Notes: generated from the letters alone by a model not told the origin. A DNA stretch of 64,000 nucleotides from Scatophagus argus (GCF_020382885.2 NC_058502.1:11187950-11251949); one strand, 5' to 3'. Shown: positions 1 to 15,500, counted from the stretch's first letter. Numbers and translations are program-made.

Positions 1-815
1 ATAAACATGTATTACAGTCAAACGAATGTAAAACAGCCATGCAGTCTTATGTTTTCATACTGCTCTTCGTCCCTGTCATCCTTTCAGCCTTGCTGTGTTT
101 TAATTTTAAGTTGCTTTTCATTTCTGCACAGCTCCCCTGGTGGTTGATTTGTAACTTTTTTTTTTAACCTTTAACCACGTCTGCTGCCGTGACTGAGTCT
201 GTAAATGTGACTCATATTAGCAAATAACTACAAGTCTGAACTCTTATTTGATTGTGAATCCATCTCTTCTCTTTGCAGTGGAATACATAGCTGCACACTG
301 CTAATATTAAAGCATTAGTGAACCACTGTTTATATCTGACAGTCGGACAGCCTTCTCCTTCTATGCCTCTGATATTGAGGTAATTTCTTACTCACTGTGA
401 ATCTAAAAACATCTCGGACTATTGTCAAGTTACAGTGCAGCTCTACTTTGCAAACAGAGATCCTTCCCCTTGAATTTAGAGGGTTTACCAAAATATTTCT
501 CACAGGGCATTTAGGTCTTTAAGTCACTGCTTAATCACAAAATATTTCATCTAATTCTTTCCTTGTGAAACACTTCTGATGGGATTGAAGAAGTGTGACC
601 AGTACTTAATTTAAAACTTCATGTCTGTAGAGGTTTAGGACTTTGTGATAAGTGCAACAGCCTGTGCTTTCATCTACAGTCGACAACGTTTTTGTAAGAG
701 AGGCTTCCCTCCATTTAAGGTTTTGACCCGCGCCATCTTCTGTCAACTTTGTTGACAGGGAAACCGGACAATGTAAATAATTAAACAATAAAGAAAATTA
801 AATGTATAAACTCTT
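1..815 (+). other. Probable 3' end of an unidentified + strand gene
   Basis: An AATAAA poly(A) signal lies at 787-792. An acceptor-like pyrimidine run ending in AG lies at about 264-279. After it, one frame reads a few codons (ending EYIAAHC) and then stops, and the other frames also stop within about 40 bases. This fits a terminal exon that is mostly 3' UTR, converging on tmem150a. No protein family is recognisable, so the gene cannot be named, and the whole call is inference from signals only. Confidence 0.3.
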
Positions 816-3800
816 GTCTGACTTTTTGCCCTACATGTGTAGATTAAAGTTATGTGTAAGTTATGCAACTTACAGTCAGTCAAATCAAGCATTTTCTTTT
901 TTGAACAGTTTTTAATTTGTCAAGCATATACATACAATCATATAACTTTTCAGCAAAATAGAATTTACAACCTAAACCTCTTTGGTTTTCATTATCAAAA
1001 TAATACATAAGGCACATAGGGAGGATTTTGCATTTGAGAATTGAGTTTCAGATTTTCGTGAGGTTTACTGTACAGATGCTAGCTTGTCAGAATGCTACTA
1101 TCTACTGATTGCATGACAGATACTTGCAGATATTTAACCATGGGTGTGTGAGCAGCGTAAGCATTCTCATGAGCTATTTATACAGGAATGTTTATTTTTT
1201 AAGCTTTACAGAATTTTGATTAACAAAAATAATCTATTACATTATGATTAACCATTAGTCCTACAACTGTGAAAAGGCAGTTGCACATATACTTGACACA
1301 ACAGATAAACATGACAAATTCTCGTACGTAAACGTAAAAAGGAATTCCATTAAAACAAAGACAACAGAAGGCTGAGGCAAGCAGAGTTCATTCTGCTTTG
1401 AAACAAACAATGCAGCTGGTGTTGTAACGTTTTCCTGAGTGCAAGGTTCAGACAGATAAGTAAACGAGAGAAAAGAACAGAAAGTAGAGAGGCGGACTGG
1501 AGGCTGAGCGTGCTTAATCTGACTGACAGGTTCTCAAAAGAAATGTCTTAAACAGGGAAGTAGTAGTAACGGTAGTGGTCATTGTAGTAGTTGTTGTTTT
1601 TTGGTAGTTGTAGCTTTTTGTAGCTGTAAGACCATGAGCAGCAGCACCATCATCTGGTTTAACATTTATAACATTTAGAAACACTTTGAATCTTTACTGT
1701 GATTTGTTCAAAGTATGCATCTTGTAGAATTAGCGTCAAAAAGTTTTACTTCAAGGCGATGCCTGGTAGAACAATCTGAAGACCACTGCTGCACCAAAGC
1801 CAGTAGCTTCCAAGTACATTTAGGTGTAAAACAAAAGCAGATTTAGCCTAAGCTGACAAAATTTTCTTAGCTGTAGCTGCGCGTACAAAAGTGTGTAATT
1901 TTTCAAGTAGAAAACAAGACCTCCTGTGAGCTGAGCTACAGCTCTGATTGCAACACAAACTCATATGCAATAAGCAGTCTGACCAGTAGAGAGAAGCAAG
2001 GGATCAGTGGTGTGGCTGATGTTGTTTCCATCCTTTCAGTTCATTCCACATTACAACATGCACAAGCTTTTCAACTCCAGTCTTTTTGAGAGCATTCATA
2101 CATTCAGTGGCAACTAAACCACTCGCACCCAAAATACTGGCACTAACCTCTGTCCAAACATGTGATTGTGGTGTGAGAAAGAACTATTTTTACTCTGAGG
2201 AAACCTAAAAACAAAGACTACTACTGTTGTAAACCCTCTTCTTGCTCTGGTTTTCCTCCAGAGAGCTCAGAGTGTGGTGATATTACACCGAGATGTTGAG
2301 ATGTTTCCTAAAAAGTTTAAACAGTAATTCTGGCAAGACAGCAAAGAATTTAAAACAAAGTCAGCAAATTCAATCAACATTTGAATATCATACAGAGGGA
2401 TAACTGAAAGAAAAAGATAAGCAACCATAAGGCTGAACTACACGGCCAGATATATCAAGTGTAGTGTAGGTACTAGCAAGGCGCATTTTTCAATGTAAGT
2501 GAATTAGTAGTGCCAAACATCCGTTTTGGTATTCCTGGCACTCACAGGCGTGCACGCAGCCTTCTGTCCCTGCTCCTCCACTATCAGCAATCAATACTGA
2601 GACTGAGTGTGTATCTCCATCTTATTGCTTTCACTGATCAGATGTTAACATAATCACAGCTAAATTCAAGGAATATGACAGGATAAGGCCTTTTGTATTT
2701 TAGCACCATTGCCACAGGCATGCTGATACTCTGCATATTCTTAAAACTGAGGCAGGACAGTATATCTCATTTATAGCCTTTCTTTTCCCTTTCTCCTGCC
2801 ACATCAGCGAGACGTGCTGGAAAAAAATCTATAGTTTGTGACTGAGGAGTAATGGGATGCAGACCTTCGTCCATAGGACCTGAAACCACGTGCAGTGTCT
2901 CGTCACCAAACTCAATAAGCGCAGAGCTCTGGCTTGAATTAGCTGGTATGCATTTGGCCTCTGGACACTGTATCGTCTCTCTTTCATATTCTTTTCAGAG
3001 AGGAAGTGATCAAATATGATTTGAGGTTTCAGGTTGATGCAGTATATTGATCTTTTCAATAAGAAAGGCAACATTTTTTCAGACTCAGCCAATGCACTGG
3101 GTCATCTGTATGTTCTGGATGCAGTTATAACAAGGATACGGCAAGTCGCCCAAAGCATCCAGACGCCAAAACACAGTGTGTGTTGGGTGTTGAGTCCATT
3201 ACTCTATAAACAGTGTAGGGTTTGCACATGTGGAATTGCTCATCAAACACAAAGTTGATGAAGCTGCTGAAGTTGCATTAAAAGGGACTTCTGACCACAA
3301 AAGAATCTAAGTAACATAAGTTGTTATGGCTTAACATCTGTTCCTACGCAGACATCCAGCAGACACAGAGCAACATTATTATCCAGTATTCACTTTCCTT
3401 TAAACCTTGGTAAACCAGCTCCTGAGAAACATATCTGGGTCTTCAGCTTTCTAAATGGTCGACTGTCTTCACCTTCCACTCATTAACCATGTCTGGAATG
3501 AAGCGTATGTTAACCAAAACAGTCAGCTAAAAATTTATGTAGAGCAGGGTGTTAATTCTGTATTATTAAGGACTCGACATATCAAAAATATTGCTTAATG
3601 CAGGGTTAAATGATTGCAGGGTTAAATGATTTATTGCATTCATCCAACGTCTGATGGAATAACAAGCCTAAAGTCTGAACTTGCTCCCACTGCAACACTC
3701 ATCCTCCCATCATCATCATCTTCCCTCTCTCTTCAATCTTCTCTGTTTTATGACTGTAATACTCTCAGCCTGGCTGTCCGGCAGCCTTCTTTACTTACAA

Positions 3801-4244
3801 TAGAAGCATCACGGAAGTCACCTGACGTGGGAAAGGCCAAAGGGCACTCATTGAAACAGGTTGCAGAATATCAGGGGGGAACAGTACATTTTTTTGATCT
3901 GATTAACAAAAAGACTCCTCCGCTGGTCACTGAGGACAGGACTGAGTCAGGCTAAAATTTGGTTACACACTTGTGCAACGTGCAAAATGCAAACAAGTTC
4001 CTCAGCGACACCAAGCTCTGGCGTGAGCACAATACAAGCAGAGCTCTCCACTGTGGCTGCAGATCTTCACCCCTTGGGTTGAAATAGCAGAATCCCCTCT
4101 GCCGTGAACGGAAACTGCACTGGCCTGGTTCATGTCAAAGCCTCAGATAAATGTGGCCGGACATGAGTAAATGAACTCATTCAACAACCAGAGTTTAAAA
4201 GTAATAAACAAGACAACTGCGTGGCATCAAGATGTGCCAGTAGT
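816..4244 (-). other. Downstream flank and probable 3' UTR of tmem150a
   Basis: No coding exon is seen. On the minus strand the first AATAAA below the tmem150a stop codon is at 3630-3635, so a 3' UTR of about 600 bases is possible. Further candidate signals at about 1191 and 911 would give a much longer UTR. A 16-base unit is duplicated in tandem at about 3600-3631. Open frames here (for example 3626-3955) have no recognisable domain. Confidence 0.35.
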
Positions 4245-4516
4245 CTACAGTATAGACATGTTTTCAGGTTGATGTGGATGTGGCTGTGAGCGTGCACCAG
4301 GCCCTCCCAGTGCTCCCAGTGCATCCACCTTGTGTTCTCGCCCAGCAGGTCCCAGAGCCCCTCTTCTAGCCAGCACTGCCATGGTATCGCCTGACATGCT
4401 GGCAAACTCAAAGCCAAAAGTCCCGTAAAACAGCATGACAATGACACAGAACACCCACTCAAAGATGGCCGATGCATGTTGCAGGACGAAGCTCTCCTGA
4501 CAGAAAAACACACCAC
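4245..4516 (-). CDS. tmem150a: tmem150a terminal coding exon 7
   Basis: A 272-base exon with the last membrane segments (FCQESFVLQHASAIFEWVFC, then MLFYGTFGFEF) and a cytoplasmic tail ending in ENMSIL and a TAG stop. The tail is less conserved than the membrane part. Confidence 0.93.
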
Positions 4517-5557
4517 CTGAAAACACGGTTAAGGACAAAAACAGCAAAGCATCCTGTTTTAATCTGATGTAGTTTGACATTGATGAGAAAGTCTTTGTTG
4601 TTTGCAGAAGACTAAAAACATATATAACATGTTAATAAATGAGCTTTAGAAGTGCTATTATTTTATTACTTTCAGACCAAACCAGGCTACCTGTTTACTG
4701 TCTTTATGCTAAGCTAAGCAAGTAGGCAAATAAGCAAAAATGTCAAAATATTCTTTAAAACTATGTGTATCAGAGTTTTCACAGCACTGGTTGACACATA
4801 AAATAGATCAGTTTGATAACATCCTCTATTTTTGTATTTACTCTGTAATAAACGTGGAGGGGATGTCTCTGTCCTTAATGAGACTGGTCCTACGCTCTAT
4901 TTTAAAGCACTGTGACAGCCTCGAAGGCTGCCATATGTTAGCGGCTGGACAGGATACTGAGCACCAAGGCTATGAAGGCCAGCAGGGTCATGCAGAGCCG
5001 GAGGTGGGCCACGTTGTACTCCCCCTGGGTCTTGGCCAGTCGGTAAGTCAGCGCTGACTGTAGGCAAACAAACAGCATACTGGTGGGGAAGGCAATACCC
5101 GCTCCGACATAGTGGAGGACTTTGGCATTATCCACCTGTCATGTAAAGAAAGGAGACAGGAGGAGAAAGAGCAGCCACATTAAAATGGGCAAGAAGATGA
5201 TACATAAAATCAGCAGTTTTAGCAGCTGTCAAAAACACCACATGGGAACGAGGAGGGGGAGGGGGGACGCGATGTCAGACAGCTTCAGTACCAAGCTGCC
5301 GGCCCAGATTATTCATTGTTGTGTAACACTGTTAGGAGCCTCTTAGACTTTTTTTTCTAACAGGGGCCAAAGTAAAATAAGTGAAACAGAGAGGATGACA
5401 CGTTGCAAACAGCAGCAGCAGCATGCAGCACAACACAACGCCTCCTTTTCGTAGCTGGTCACAAGAACAATTGGAAACAATACACAAAAGAGCTGAAAAG
5501 GAGCATGTGACTACAGCTCCTACTGCAGGATACACACACACACACACACACAGAGAA

Positions 5558-5604
<47 letters not shown>

Positions 5605-8600
5605 TCAGACGGACTGATTGGAACAGATCAGAATCAGAATCAGAATCAGAATTCCTTTATTAATCCCTGGAGGGAAATTCTTGTAAGATAAGAGATTCAA
5701 TGGAGCATTAACCAAAGCTTGAAACACAGCTATTTACACAGTTATTTAGGCAGATGACAAATAATTGCTTTTTTCTTGGCCAGTGCTAAATGGTTAAAGA
5801 CTTGTGATTGGACTAAAAACATCCCTCTGCTCCACATGATTCTTAAGGATCATTAGAGCAGAAGCCTAGTAGTTATTTAGTTTTGGCCTCTAAGCCATTT
5901 GTCCATTGACCCAGCTAGTACATACTGAACATTCTTGTGCAGTAGGCTAATCCCTGAAGTGACAAAATAAGATTTCTAGAGAATTCAACATGAAAAGCGC
6001 ACGTAGCAAATCTTTTCTGACATCTGCCTGTGACATCCCCTGAGCTGGAAATGAGGATGAGACAGTTTTGTTCACATCGGGAATTCTGTTCTAGCTCTCC
6101 ACACAGAAGCGGGTTTTACAAAACGTCTCTACTACATCACCTCTCCATCTCCTGTAAGTACATCAAACTGGCACTGTGGGGTCCGAGTGACGTTGTTTTT
6201 TTGCCAATCTGTTACCCACTATGCTCAGCAATGGAAAGACTCTCCCACGTGCACAGGAAGAAACCCTATGCTTTATTCTCCAGACATCCTCTTATTTTAA
6301 CTGAAGTTGTATCCACACCAGAGCTGAAACGATCCCCTGAATAGTTGAAGCTGCGAAAACAAATGCAACAGTTTCAGCTTCTCACTTGTCAGGTGAGACA
6401 AGTTTTGCTAGCTTTTTAATATATAATATTTAGAAAATTCACCATTTTATGATATTTTATAGAGCAAATAACTTATTTATCAACAGCATAACCACAACAG
6501 GCAGATCAACCATTAATGAAAACAACTGTTAGTTGCAGCTTTAAACTATACACTGCAAAATCTGTCTGTACTTGTGTGAATGCTTTTGAGCATCTGTGGA
6601 TTACAGCACTGACTGCAGTAATTAAGTAATTAACAATACATCAAGCCATCAAATAAGCCATTGCTCTACATACTTCATGTATGTTTTCACACTCTGTACA
6701 GCATGCCAGGGCTGTGTGCTGTCAAACACTGTGCATCAGAGACAATGGATGGTAGGGAGGGGGCAGAGAGAGGGTGGTGGTGGTGTTGGGTGTGGGGGGT
6801 GATAGAACTGATGAATGGTGAGAGCAGTGAAGTGCACTAAAATATGGCTGCAGAAGCAATAAGGGACAATGAACGTGTTGCGGGGGTCGGGGGGTGGGTG
6901 AGGAGAAGACTACATCAGAAACAACATTTCTCAGAGCATCTGCCCTCATCTCTCATTGCTGAAATTTTCTCCAGCTAAAAGTCACCAGAAATGTTTGCCT
7001 ACGCTTGTCATATTTTCTAAAAGTTGCTGCCAACATTTGACATACTGTTGTCCTTCACTGTCAGTCTAAAAGGTCCTACACATGATCCTCTGCAGTATTT
7101 GTCCTTGTGTAAAATGTGCCTTGATGACTAAGCAAAAGCAACCTGATAAATCCATTCCTGCAGACTGACACTGACCAGCAGCCCTCCTGCATAAATAAAT
7201 AGTAATGGTGTCCACACTGTGCAGGATAGGAGTCAGGAGAGCTCACAGTCCCTTGAGAGGGGATGGCTCACAACAGTAAATATGTGTGCAGTGAGGAGAT
7301 TTTGGACAAACCACACTAAGCAAATACTGTGTGTTGCATTTAAACAGTGACATGTTTTTGAATTATTATAATATTACGGTGATACAGACTGTCAAAAGTG
7401 AGCAGGGCGTTAACAGTGTGAGGGATGTACATGTAGCAACAAGTCTAACTGACATCCAGTTTTGTGTCAGTTTCAGTTTTCTACTTTCTGGAAAGTAGAG
7501 ACGAAATGAAACTCTAGTGACTTTGAGGAATTTACAACACAACTGCTGTACTAAATGTCAGTGCGACCTCCTGTTGCAGAAGCACTTTAAACAGACTTTC
7601 AACCTGGCAACATACAAAAAGTGGATGCAATTTTCCAGCCTTTAATAATATTCTACAATATCCAGTGACCCAGGAAAAAAAATCTGCAACAGTACTGTAG
7701 TAATTGGTGTCACAAATTTGATCTAAAAAGCGATTTTTTTTTGTCACCCTCATTCAGTGTAATAATCTTTTCTTGTCTTAGATTGGTAGACGATCCCCTT
7801 TACCTCCTGAGCCACAACTATTCGCTGTTTTTACATTTTGCACACATTAAACCAACAAGATAAAACATTTTAATCAGCGAGCATTAGAAATGAACTGGTA
7901 GGAAGATTTTGTCATCTTTGAACAGAGCCAAGTTAGCTGTTTCCCCATTTTCCAGTCTCTGTGCCAGGCCAAGCTAACCTGCTGCAGGCTGTGGCTTGCT
8001 TACCAGAGACATGAGAGTGGCATCAAGCCTCTCATCTCTCAGCAGCTAAGCCAATAAGCGTATATTCTTTGTGGATCTCTTCCCTTAAGGACATCGGGTC
8101 GCATTTTACAAGATGCAGTTTGTTTGCAGGCACACATGCCTGCTCGCAAATTGTTTTTCAAGAATGTTTGATATGGACAGGACTCTCTTGGGACATGGTT
8201 AGAGCAGCATCAACACGGCAACAAGGCCCTGTTGACAGTGTAACTGAGTGTGTGATATTAGCAGTCATGCTGGCTCACACTCATGAACCTCAGTGTGGTG
8301 GTGACGTGCTTCTCCATCATCTATTTATGTGCTTTTCTGCCCAAACCATCAGATCGCCTGACAGGAAAAGCCCCAGTGGCTACACCTCAACTTTGCTGCC
8401 AAAGCCTTACATAACACACAGCTACAAACTGAAGCAGTTGCCACTGCTGAGTGTGTTCTCGAGTGCTGTGGTTTTTTGGTGCGTCCACTCATTTTTATCT
8501 GTCGGGTTCATCAGATTTTGGCTGCTGTCTTCTCCTCACATTCCAACTTGTTTGTTGTTTCTGCCTGTGGAGGCTGTGTCCATATGTTCTCAAGTCTGTT

Positions 8601-9548
8601 TTCCAGCAGAATTTCTATTCCGTCATGTGGTTTTAACAGTTTATTCACTATGAATGGCATCTCTGCCTCCAATCCTCCATCCCACTGGAATATCCTTGAC
8701 TGTCAGAGAGGCGGGTCTGTGAGAGGACGACTAAGACCGGGTCTGTGATTGGTTATAGACGGGGTCTCTGCTACACACACCCTGTCTGCCCAGCTCCTCT
8801 CCATGCATGGCTTGGCGTGATGACTCACTTCCCCCAGGCTGTTCCCGTAAAATCCCTAATAGTTCTGCAGAGCAGAGGGGCTGGAGGAGAAGCGGGAAGA
8901 AGGTGAAAACAAACTGTTCCACATATGAGAGACGATTTCTGTCCATCACACAGTGAACTTCAGGCTTAAGTAGATTAACTAAGATGTCATATCATCCACA
9001 GAAAATATTTAAGTATCCTTCACATCTAACAACCCTGACATACAGAAACAGTCTGATATGAGGGAGCACAGGCACTCTAAACTTATAAATCTCTGCAGTC
9101 ACTTCTCACATCTTAAACCATCTTAAACGAAATAAATCATAAGCAAATAAAAAAGCCTAGTTGAAAGGAGAGGGCATCAGGCCAAGTATCAAAGCACTGA
9201 ATCTTACATGGCTGTATCACATTGTAGACAGGTTTCTAGTGCAATGGACACATTCAAGGAAATTCATTCAAAAACTGACCAGACATTTTTGTCGCCAACA
9301 GAGTCAATGCACGCACCATGTAAGTCTCCCTCTTCATCTCTCTTGTTATTCAAATAAAAAAAAAAATTTTTTAGACTTGAAGGACAAACTTCATGATTAT
9401 CCTATCAAGCCGATTTTATCTATGAACTGACCTTCTTAAACACCTTCTATTTTTTTTTTTTTTACAAAAATACCAAATATGTCTCATCTTAAAGCTACCA
9501 GTAACTCCTCTCTCTCTGTCTCTCTCCCTTCTTTTCTGAGTACATACT

Positions 9549-9594
<46 letters not shown>

Positions 9595-12500
9595 GCTGGA
9601 CTTCCCCACTTGGTTCCTTAGCTTTAACGCTAAACTTCCAGAAAGAGCAGTGCAGCACTGCGTCTTTGAAGACAAGACAAATTTTACAAACCTGAATGTA
9701 GATTTGCTCTCAAACACAAGGTGTGTGTGTGGGCATGTGTGAGTGGGTGTGTGAGAGAGTGAGAGAGAGAGAGAGAGAGAGGAAGAAGTTGCTCGACTAA
9801 TTGTTTAAAAATGCCTATTATCATATGTCCATACATTCAAGCCCACAAATATTGAACTCGATGTGATGCAAGAGAAAGCAACAAAATTCTCACACTGAAG
9901 AAACCACAGACAATTATTGGCATTTCTGTCTGATGAATAATTAATCATTTATCAAAATAGCTGCAGATTAATTCTCGCAGATCTATTTTTGTTCAACAGT
10001 TAGTTAGAGTTGAATATTATATATTTCCCAGAGTTATGTTACTGTATGTTATCTCTGACAGGTCTACGTACCTGGAAGTTGCCCACCATGATGAGTCCAG
10101 CGGCACAGATCCAGCCTGTGGAGAGACTCGCGGTGTTGAGGACACAATTTTGGTGCTTCTCAATGACGTGGGCATAGCGGAGCAGCACGATCACCATAAC
10201 TGCAGAACGAGAGACACATAGAGAGACACAGAGACAGAGAAGGTGAGTCAGTTATTGGTGGTTCGGCAAAACAACACATGAAAATCACTGCTCCAGTAGA
10301 ACAGCGACATGCCGTAAGAGAGAGAGAACAGTTACACTTATTCTGGAGACGTACCAAGCACACTGTTGGTGTTATGTATTATTATTTCACACTGCCTGGT
10401 TTCAATTTAATGCAAACTTTTGTACATTTCACTTAGCCAAAATATACAAGAATTCCATGGGAGCTTATTAGGACTTACATGAAACTGATTTCTCTGCTTA
10501 ACGAGTGGGAATATGAGAGGCAGGAAATGGCGGGAAAGTGGGAACGATGTCAGGGTGGGGGTTGGTCTCTTGTCTTGCGTAAGATTAAAAGGTGGAGGGA
10601 AACTAAGTACAGTATATGAGACAGATGACTGCTGATGCGCTAATGTGCTGTGACTGGGGGGTATTGTTGGTGCACTGAGGAGCTGACCCCCGCTTGGTTT
10701 CTTTTTGTTAGCCCTTCACGGCTGGTGCTTGATGAAAGCAGACTGGGCTTGGTGAAAGCGGGGCATAGAGAGTGAGTGGAAAAGGGGAGGGTGAGAGAAC
10801 TGGAGGGGACACGAAGCCCCTCGTGTCTTGACCTGAAGCCTATAGACTGTCTCAGAGACTGAAATGTTAACTCTTCCAGCATCTTCGTGTAAGAGGCCGG
10901 GCTTTAAGATGGTCCGTGGTGCCAAAAGGGGATATAAATGGATACTATGGTCACAGAGAGGAAAGAAAACATCAGCAGAGGACTTAACAATGTAAAGCTT
11001 TGTCTGCACTAGTCAGGGTTTGGAAATATTGCGGCGTCTGTGGCCCTAAGCCAGAGTCTCAATAATCAGACACATTTCATAACCTGGCCACAACCTGTTC
11101 TTGTCTTTATTGTCTTCCATTCACAATGCTGATGACTGGGAAAAGTCTGCACAATACTGTCCAAGTATTTTTAGTCTAACTAAAATGTGAAAGGCATTTC
11201 AGTCTGTTTTTTTATTTTGCTGGATTTATATAAGGTAAGATTTATTGTAATTGGAGTATATTAGTTTTGGAGTAAATTTGTGCATTTTACACCAAACAGA
11301 TGTACGTAAATCAATGAAATGTTGCAATTAATCACAACCCAGCATTTAACATCCAGTGTGCTTTATCATACAAATAAATATTTATATTGATTTGTTTGTT
11401 TATTTAACAGGAACCATAAAGATAAACATTTACAGATAAACTTACTTACAGATAAACAATGCAGCGACAGCTGTAATGTAAACTGGTCATCTAGCTGAAG
11501 TTAATGTAATAGCTATTGTATATATAATGTCATAAGAATGTATATGAGCATTCTGCCTGAGCCAGTCCTCAAGCTGCACCTTGTGAGTGTGTGTTCTTTG
11601 TTTGTGTGAGACGCCCTCTGCCTCCACAGCACTAAAATCATCTTGGCAAAGTGATTTCACTTACAATCACGGAAAAACAAACTGCAGTGTCTCCAGGCTC
11701 GGAAACAATCTTGTCTTTGTTTTTTTTTCCCTACTCCTTTTTTTCATTTTCTAAATGAAGAACACACTGTGTTGCTGAAGGGACAAGAAAGTCAACTACA
11801 GTTTATTTCATTGGATTATGGCATCTCTGTCTCTGTGTTGCAGACTGGCTGGCTGGTGGACTTTTGCCATTTCAACAAAATGACTGTACAAATGAGCATG
11901 TTTGAACTTGCTGGCATTTAGCAGTTACCATAAAATGATGTAAGCTAGGCCTGAAGGTTAAAGACAACAAAGGATCCATTACTCTCTATAACCAAATCCA
12001 TGTTTCACTTTTATTTCAGGCACTCTAAAGACACATTTGTGTGGGCTGCTTCCTGGCATATTTCTTTGAGAATGCGTGTCAGGCAGAGGGGTCACAGGCG
12101 CCTTCATCATGAGGGCTGACCTCCACCTGGGCTCAGATGGTCGGGACAAACTTGTGTGACAGCTCAACAACAGGAAAGAGTTTACATAAACACACCATGG
12201 TCGCAGCCTTAGTCATCATTCACGTGGCTACCCTCTCCAGATCTCACTTCTTTTCTCAGAAGTCAGGAAGCCCAGGAGAGGAAGCTGCATCCAGGCTTTC
12301 AGAAGGGTTTTTTTTTTTTAAACCTTTAAAAATCCACTATTGGTTGACCTCTAGCGTATGTGCCGTCACAAGCACAGACTTGCCTTTATGTTCATAGACA
12401 GTGTGTATTCCCACAAAAGTCACACCAGTCACACCACACCTCACAGTTAAATAAACCCTGCTGTCCCCACAAGGAGGTACGTTTCAACCCAAACACCCAG

Positions 12501-15500
12501 CTACATTCTCTCCCACAGGAGGTATGCTGAGAAAGAATACGCACATTGTCTTTGAATCATTGTGTGTGTGTAAACTGGCAGGGACTGGGATAAAAATGAG
12601 AGTAATAATTATGAGGCAACATAAAGTTCATTGAATCTATCTTATCCTAAATAGGAGTGAACCCCTGAGTCAACTGTAGCAGGCTCAATCTACAAAGTAA
12701 GACATAAATCAATAGGCTAAGAAGCTAAGCACTGATTATTTACAATAGCCTGTTGTAGAGCAACATGCCACATTAGCTTAACCTACTTTTGCAGAGGCAT
12801 TATCACTTGGTTTACAACAGGTATTAACATAGGCTATGCTCAGACTAATTGGATGGCGAAGAAGAAAAAAAAAAAAAAAAAACACAGACAAGGAAGCTGT
12901 AAATGCGACCAACCTGACCTCACCGAACTGAAGTTCTTGAACCAGCCCGCAAAGGTGCTTGCAGATCTGTTCAAACAGGTGTAAAAGCAGCTTGACTTAA
13001 ATCTGAATATGGTGTAGCTTGCTGACCTACTGCCACCATTCATGTATTTAGTAATATTCCCACTTGAGAGGCTGGAACAAGGGTAATTTTGTTTGAATAA
13101 GGGCCAAACTGATTACTCAGTTAAAATGCTGTAGACCCATTCTATCATTTCTTACCATTTAATCAACTAATCCTCTAAGATCTAGCTTTGTCCATCCATC
13201 CATTCATTTTCTATAATGTTTTAGGGTCGTGAGGGGGCTGGAGCCTATCCCAGCTGATCTAGCCCTGTATATATGTTAAATGATTAAAACTCTCAAACAC
13301 CAATACAGGCATCTATCCAGACAACTCAACTCAACCCTAACCATAACTTTTTGGAAGCTACACTGGTAACGATGTGGCTGTAGTTAAACCCATTGGAGTT
13401 AGCACTACAGTTATACTGCAGACACAACAGGTAAAGAGTAATGAATCAGGATAACAACAATAATGAGTACAAACACGGTTCACTGGAAAACAGAATTACG
13501 TTCCAGTCATTGAGTCAGTCATGAAACGAAATCAAGTTTGAGCAACGTGTGTTTTGCAATGCTGTTTCAGTTTTGTTACATTGTTCCCTTGCCACACAAC
13601 TTCTCCTGAACTGATTTGGCTAACTAAGAGTACTTCTCAAATGCTGTACTTCTTCTACTGCCTGAGCAGACTTTACACTGAGCTGCAACAGTCTGTCCCC
13701 TACAAGGATCTCTCAAGCCCTGCATAGTATGTGTAGACTCCCTCCATACACACAAATACACACAGAGAGGCTCTCCCATTCTTGTCACAGATGAAGACCA
13801 GAGCTGTAATTTGGCTTTCAGCAACACAGAGGATGTAGCTTAACAATGTTGTAAGCTTTTTTTTTTTTTTAAATCTACGATGATCAAAAAATGATCTAGA
13901 GCTTGCCAGTCAGACAGAGAGGCAGGGCTTAAATAATTGTTAGAGGCATGGAGGCTCCTTGTATAAACTCTCCCCCGCTTTACATACGTGCACACACAAA
14001 CACACACACAGATCATGTCTAAGGCACAGCTGGGAAACATTAACTCGATCAGGGTAGTCAGAACCACCAGTGAACGCAAGGAACAGCACGTGGAAAGTCA
14101 GAAAAAACATACAGACCAGCACATGGGAGCTCATTGTCTTCTTTTTTTTTTTTTATCATGCATGGTTTCCTTGACCATATTAAACTACACATTCGCCATG
14201 TGTGTTTGTATATTTGTGCACAATTGGCTATGACACCATTCTGATTCTAATTTTGTTTGTGTCTACTTCCCCTTTCAATCAAGAAGACCACATTCAAGGT
14301 TTGCACAGGCTCTTAGTCAGTGTGGTTGTAGGTTTCACACAGACCAGCATATTTCTGAGGGAAACAAAGGTTACCAAAAGCAAAAGAGTTGATCAACACA
14401 TCTACATACCTACTGCAAGGGAAACTCTGTCCTTTTGACAGAAAATTGATAAAGTGATAAAGTGTGGAAAGAATCAACAGATTAATGGAATGGCTCCTAT
14501 TGTCTGTGAGTTAACTTAAAGAGAAAGCCTTCAGTGACAGGGTGAGGTTTATATCAATGACTGCAATGTGTTTGTTTGTGTGTGTTTGTGTGTATCGATT
14601 GTACATGCACATGAGGTCTTACCCATGAAGGATCCTGTGCTGCAGATAAGGCTGAAGAAGCAGCTCTCAGGGGGAAGAGTCCCACATTTACTGCAGGAGA
14701 GAGTTCAGAGAAATAAATACAGAGAAATGCTCTGAATCAACCCACGCACACTACACAGTGCCACTAATTCCCCTCCCACACCATGTACACAGAAATAGCA
14801 TGTTTTTAGAGATACATTTCCAGTCATACAGTGAGGAAGTGTGTGTGTGTGTGTTGGGGTTGGGGGGGTACACGCTTCCTCACATCCCATCAAGATTTTG
14901 ACTTTTCACCCACTGCCTCTCCTCTAGGAATGGGAAATGTTTGTAGGAGGGGAAGGCAGCAGTCAACACAGGCTGTCTGTGCCCGAGCTCCTGCTGCCTA
15001 CAAATCCAAAGCCTTCTCAGCTGACTGCAGTCACACAGATTCTACAGTATATGAACAAAAACATAAAATTAAGTAGACTAATACTTGTTGATACTGTAAT
15101 AACGATCATTTTTAAACAACTGTTAAATGTATTTAGCATTTTGATGATGGTTATGTAGATTTGGTCAGATGTGAGTCATGTGATGTTTGAGATCAGTCAG
15201 TTACTCGCTGACTACAACAGCACATGATAAAAACTGTGCATTTTTTTCCACCTTCATTATTAAGCAACAACAGCAGCACTTCATTAGTAAAGACTAGTTT
15301 TTCAATATCTAAAGATTTCTCGATTATTCCGTAGTCGATCCTGATTTGAGGGCCTTTTAATAAATCCTGGGAACATTAAGATGCTCATTGCATGTCATGT
15401 ATGTTTGGATAAATAAACATAAACAATGATTTTCTTACATTTTTTAAATGTTTTTCTCCAGATTTTTTTATACAAACCACAGTGTTTACACCCTACTGCT

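Noticed and set aside
3626..3955. 109-codon + strand open frame
   Set aside because: Ser/Leu-rich translation of simple TCATCATC/CTCT sequence in the tmem150a 3' flank; no homology recognised.
8069..8653. 194-codon open frame on the + strand in a tmem150a intron
   Set aside because: No recognisable domain, cysteine-rich but without pattern, next to a repeat copy, and no splice signals that join it to anything.
9416..9742. Open frames with runs of Thr-His or Cys-Val
   Set aside because: Translations of the (AC)20 microsatellite.
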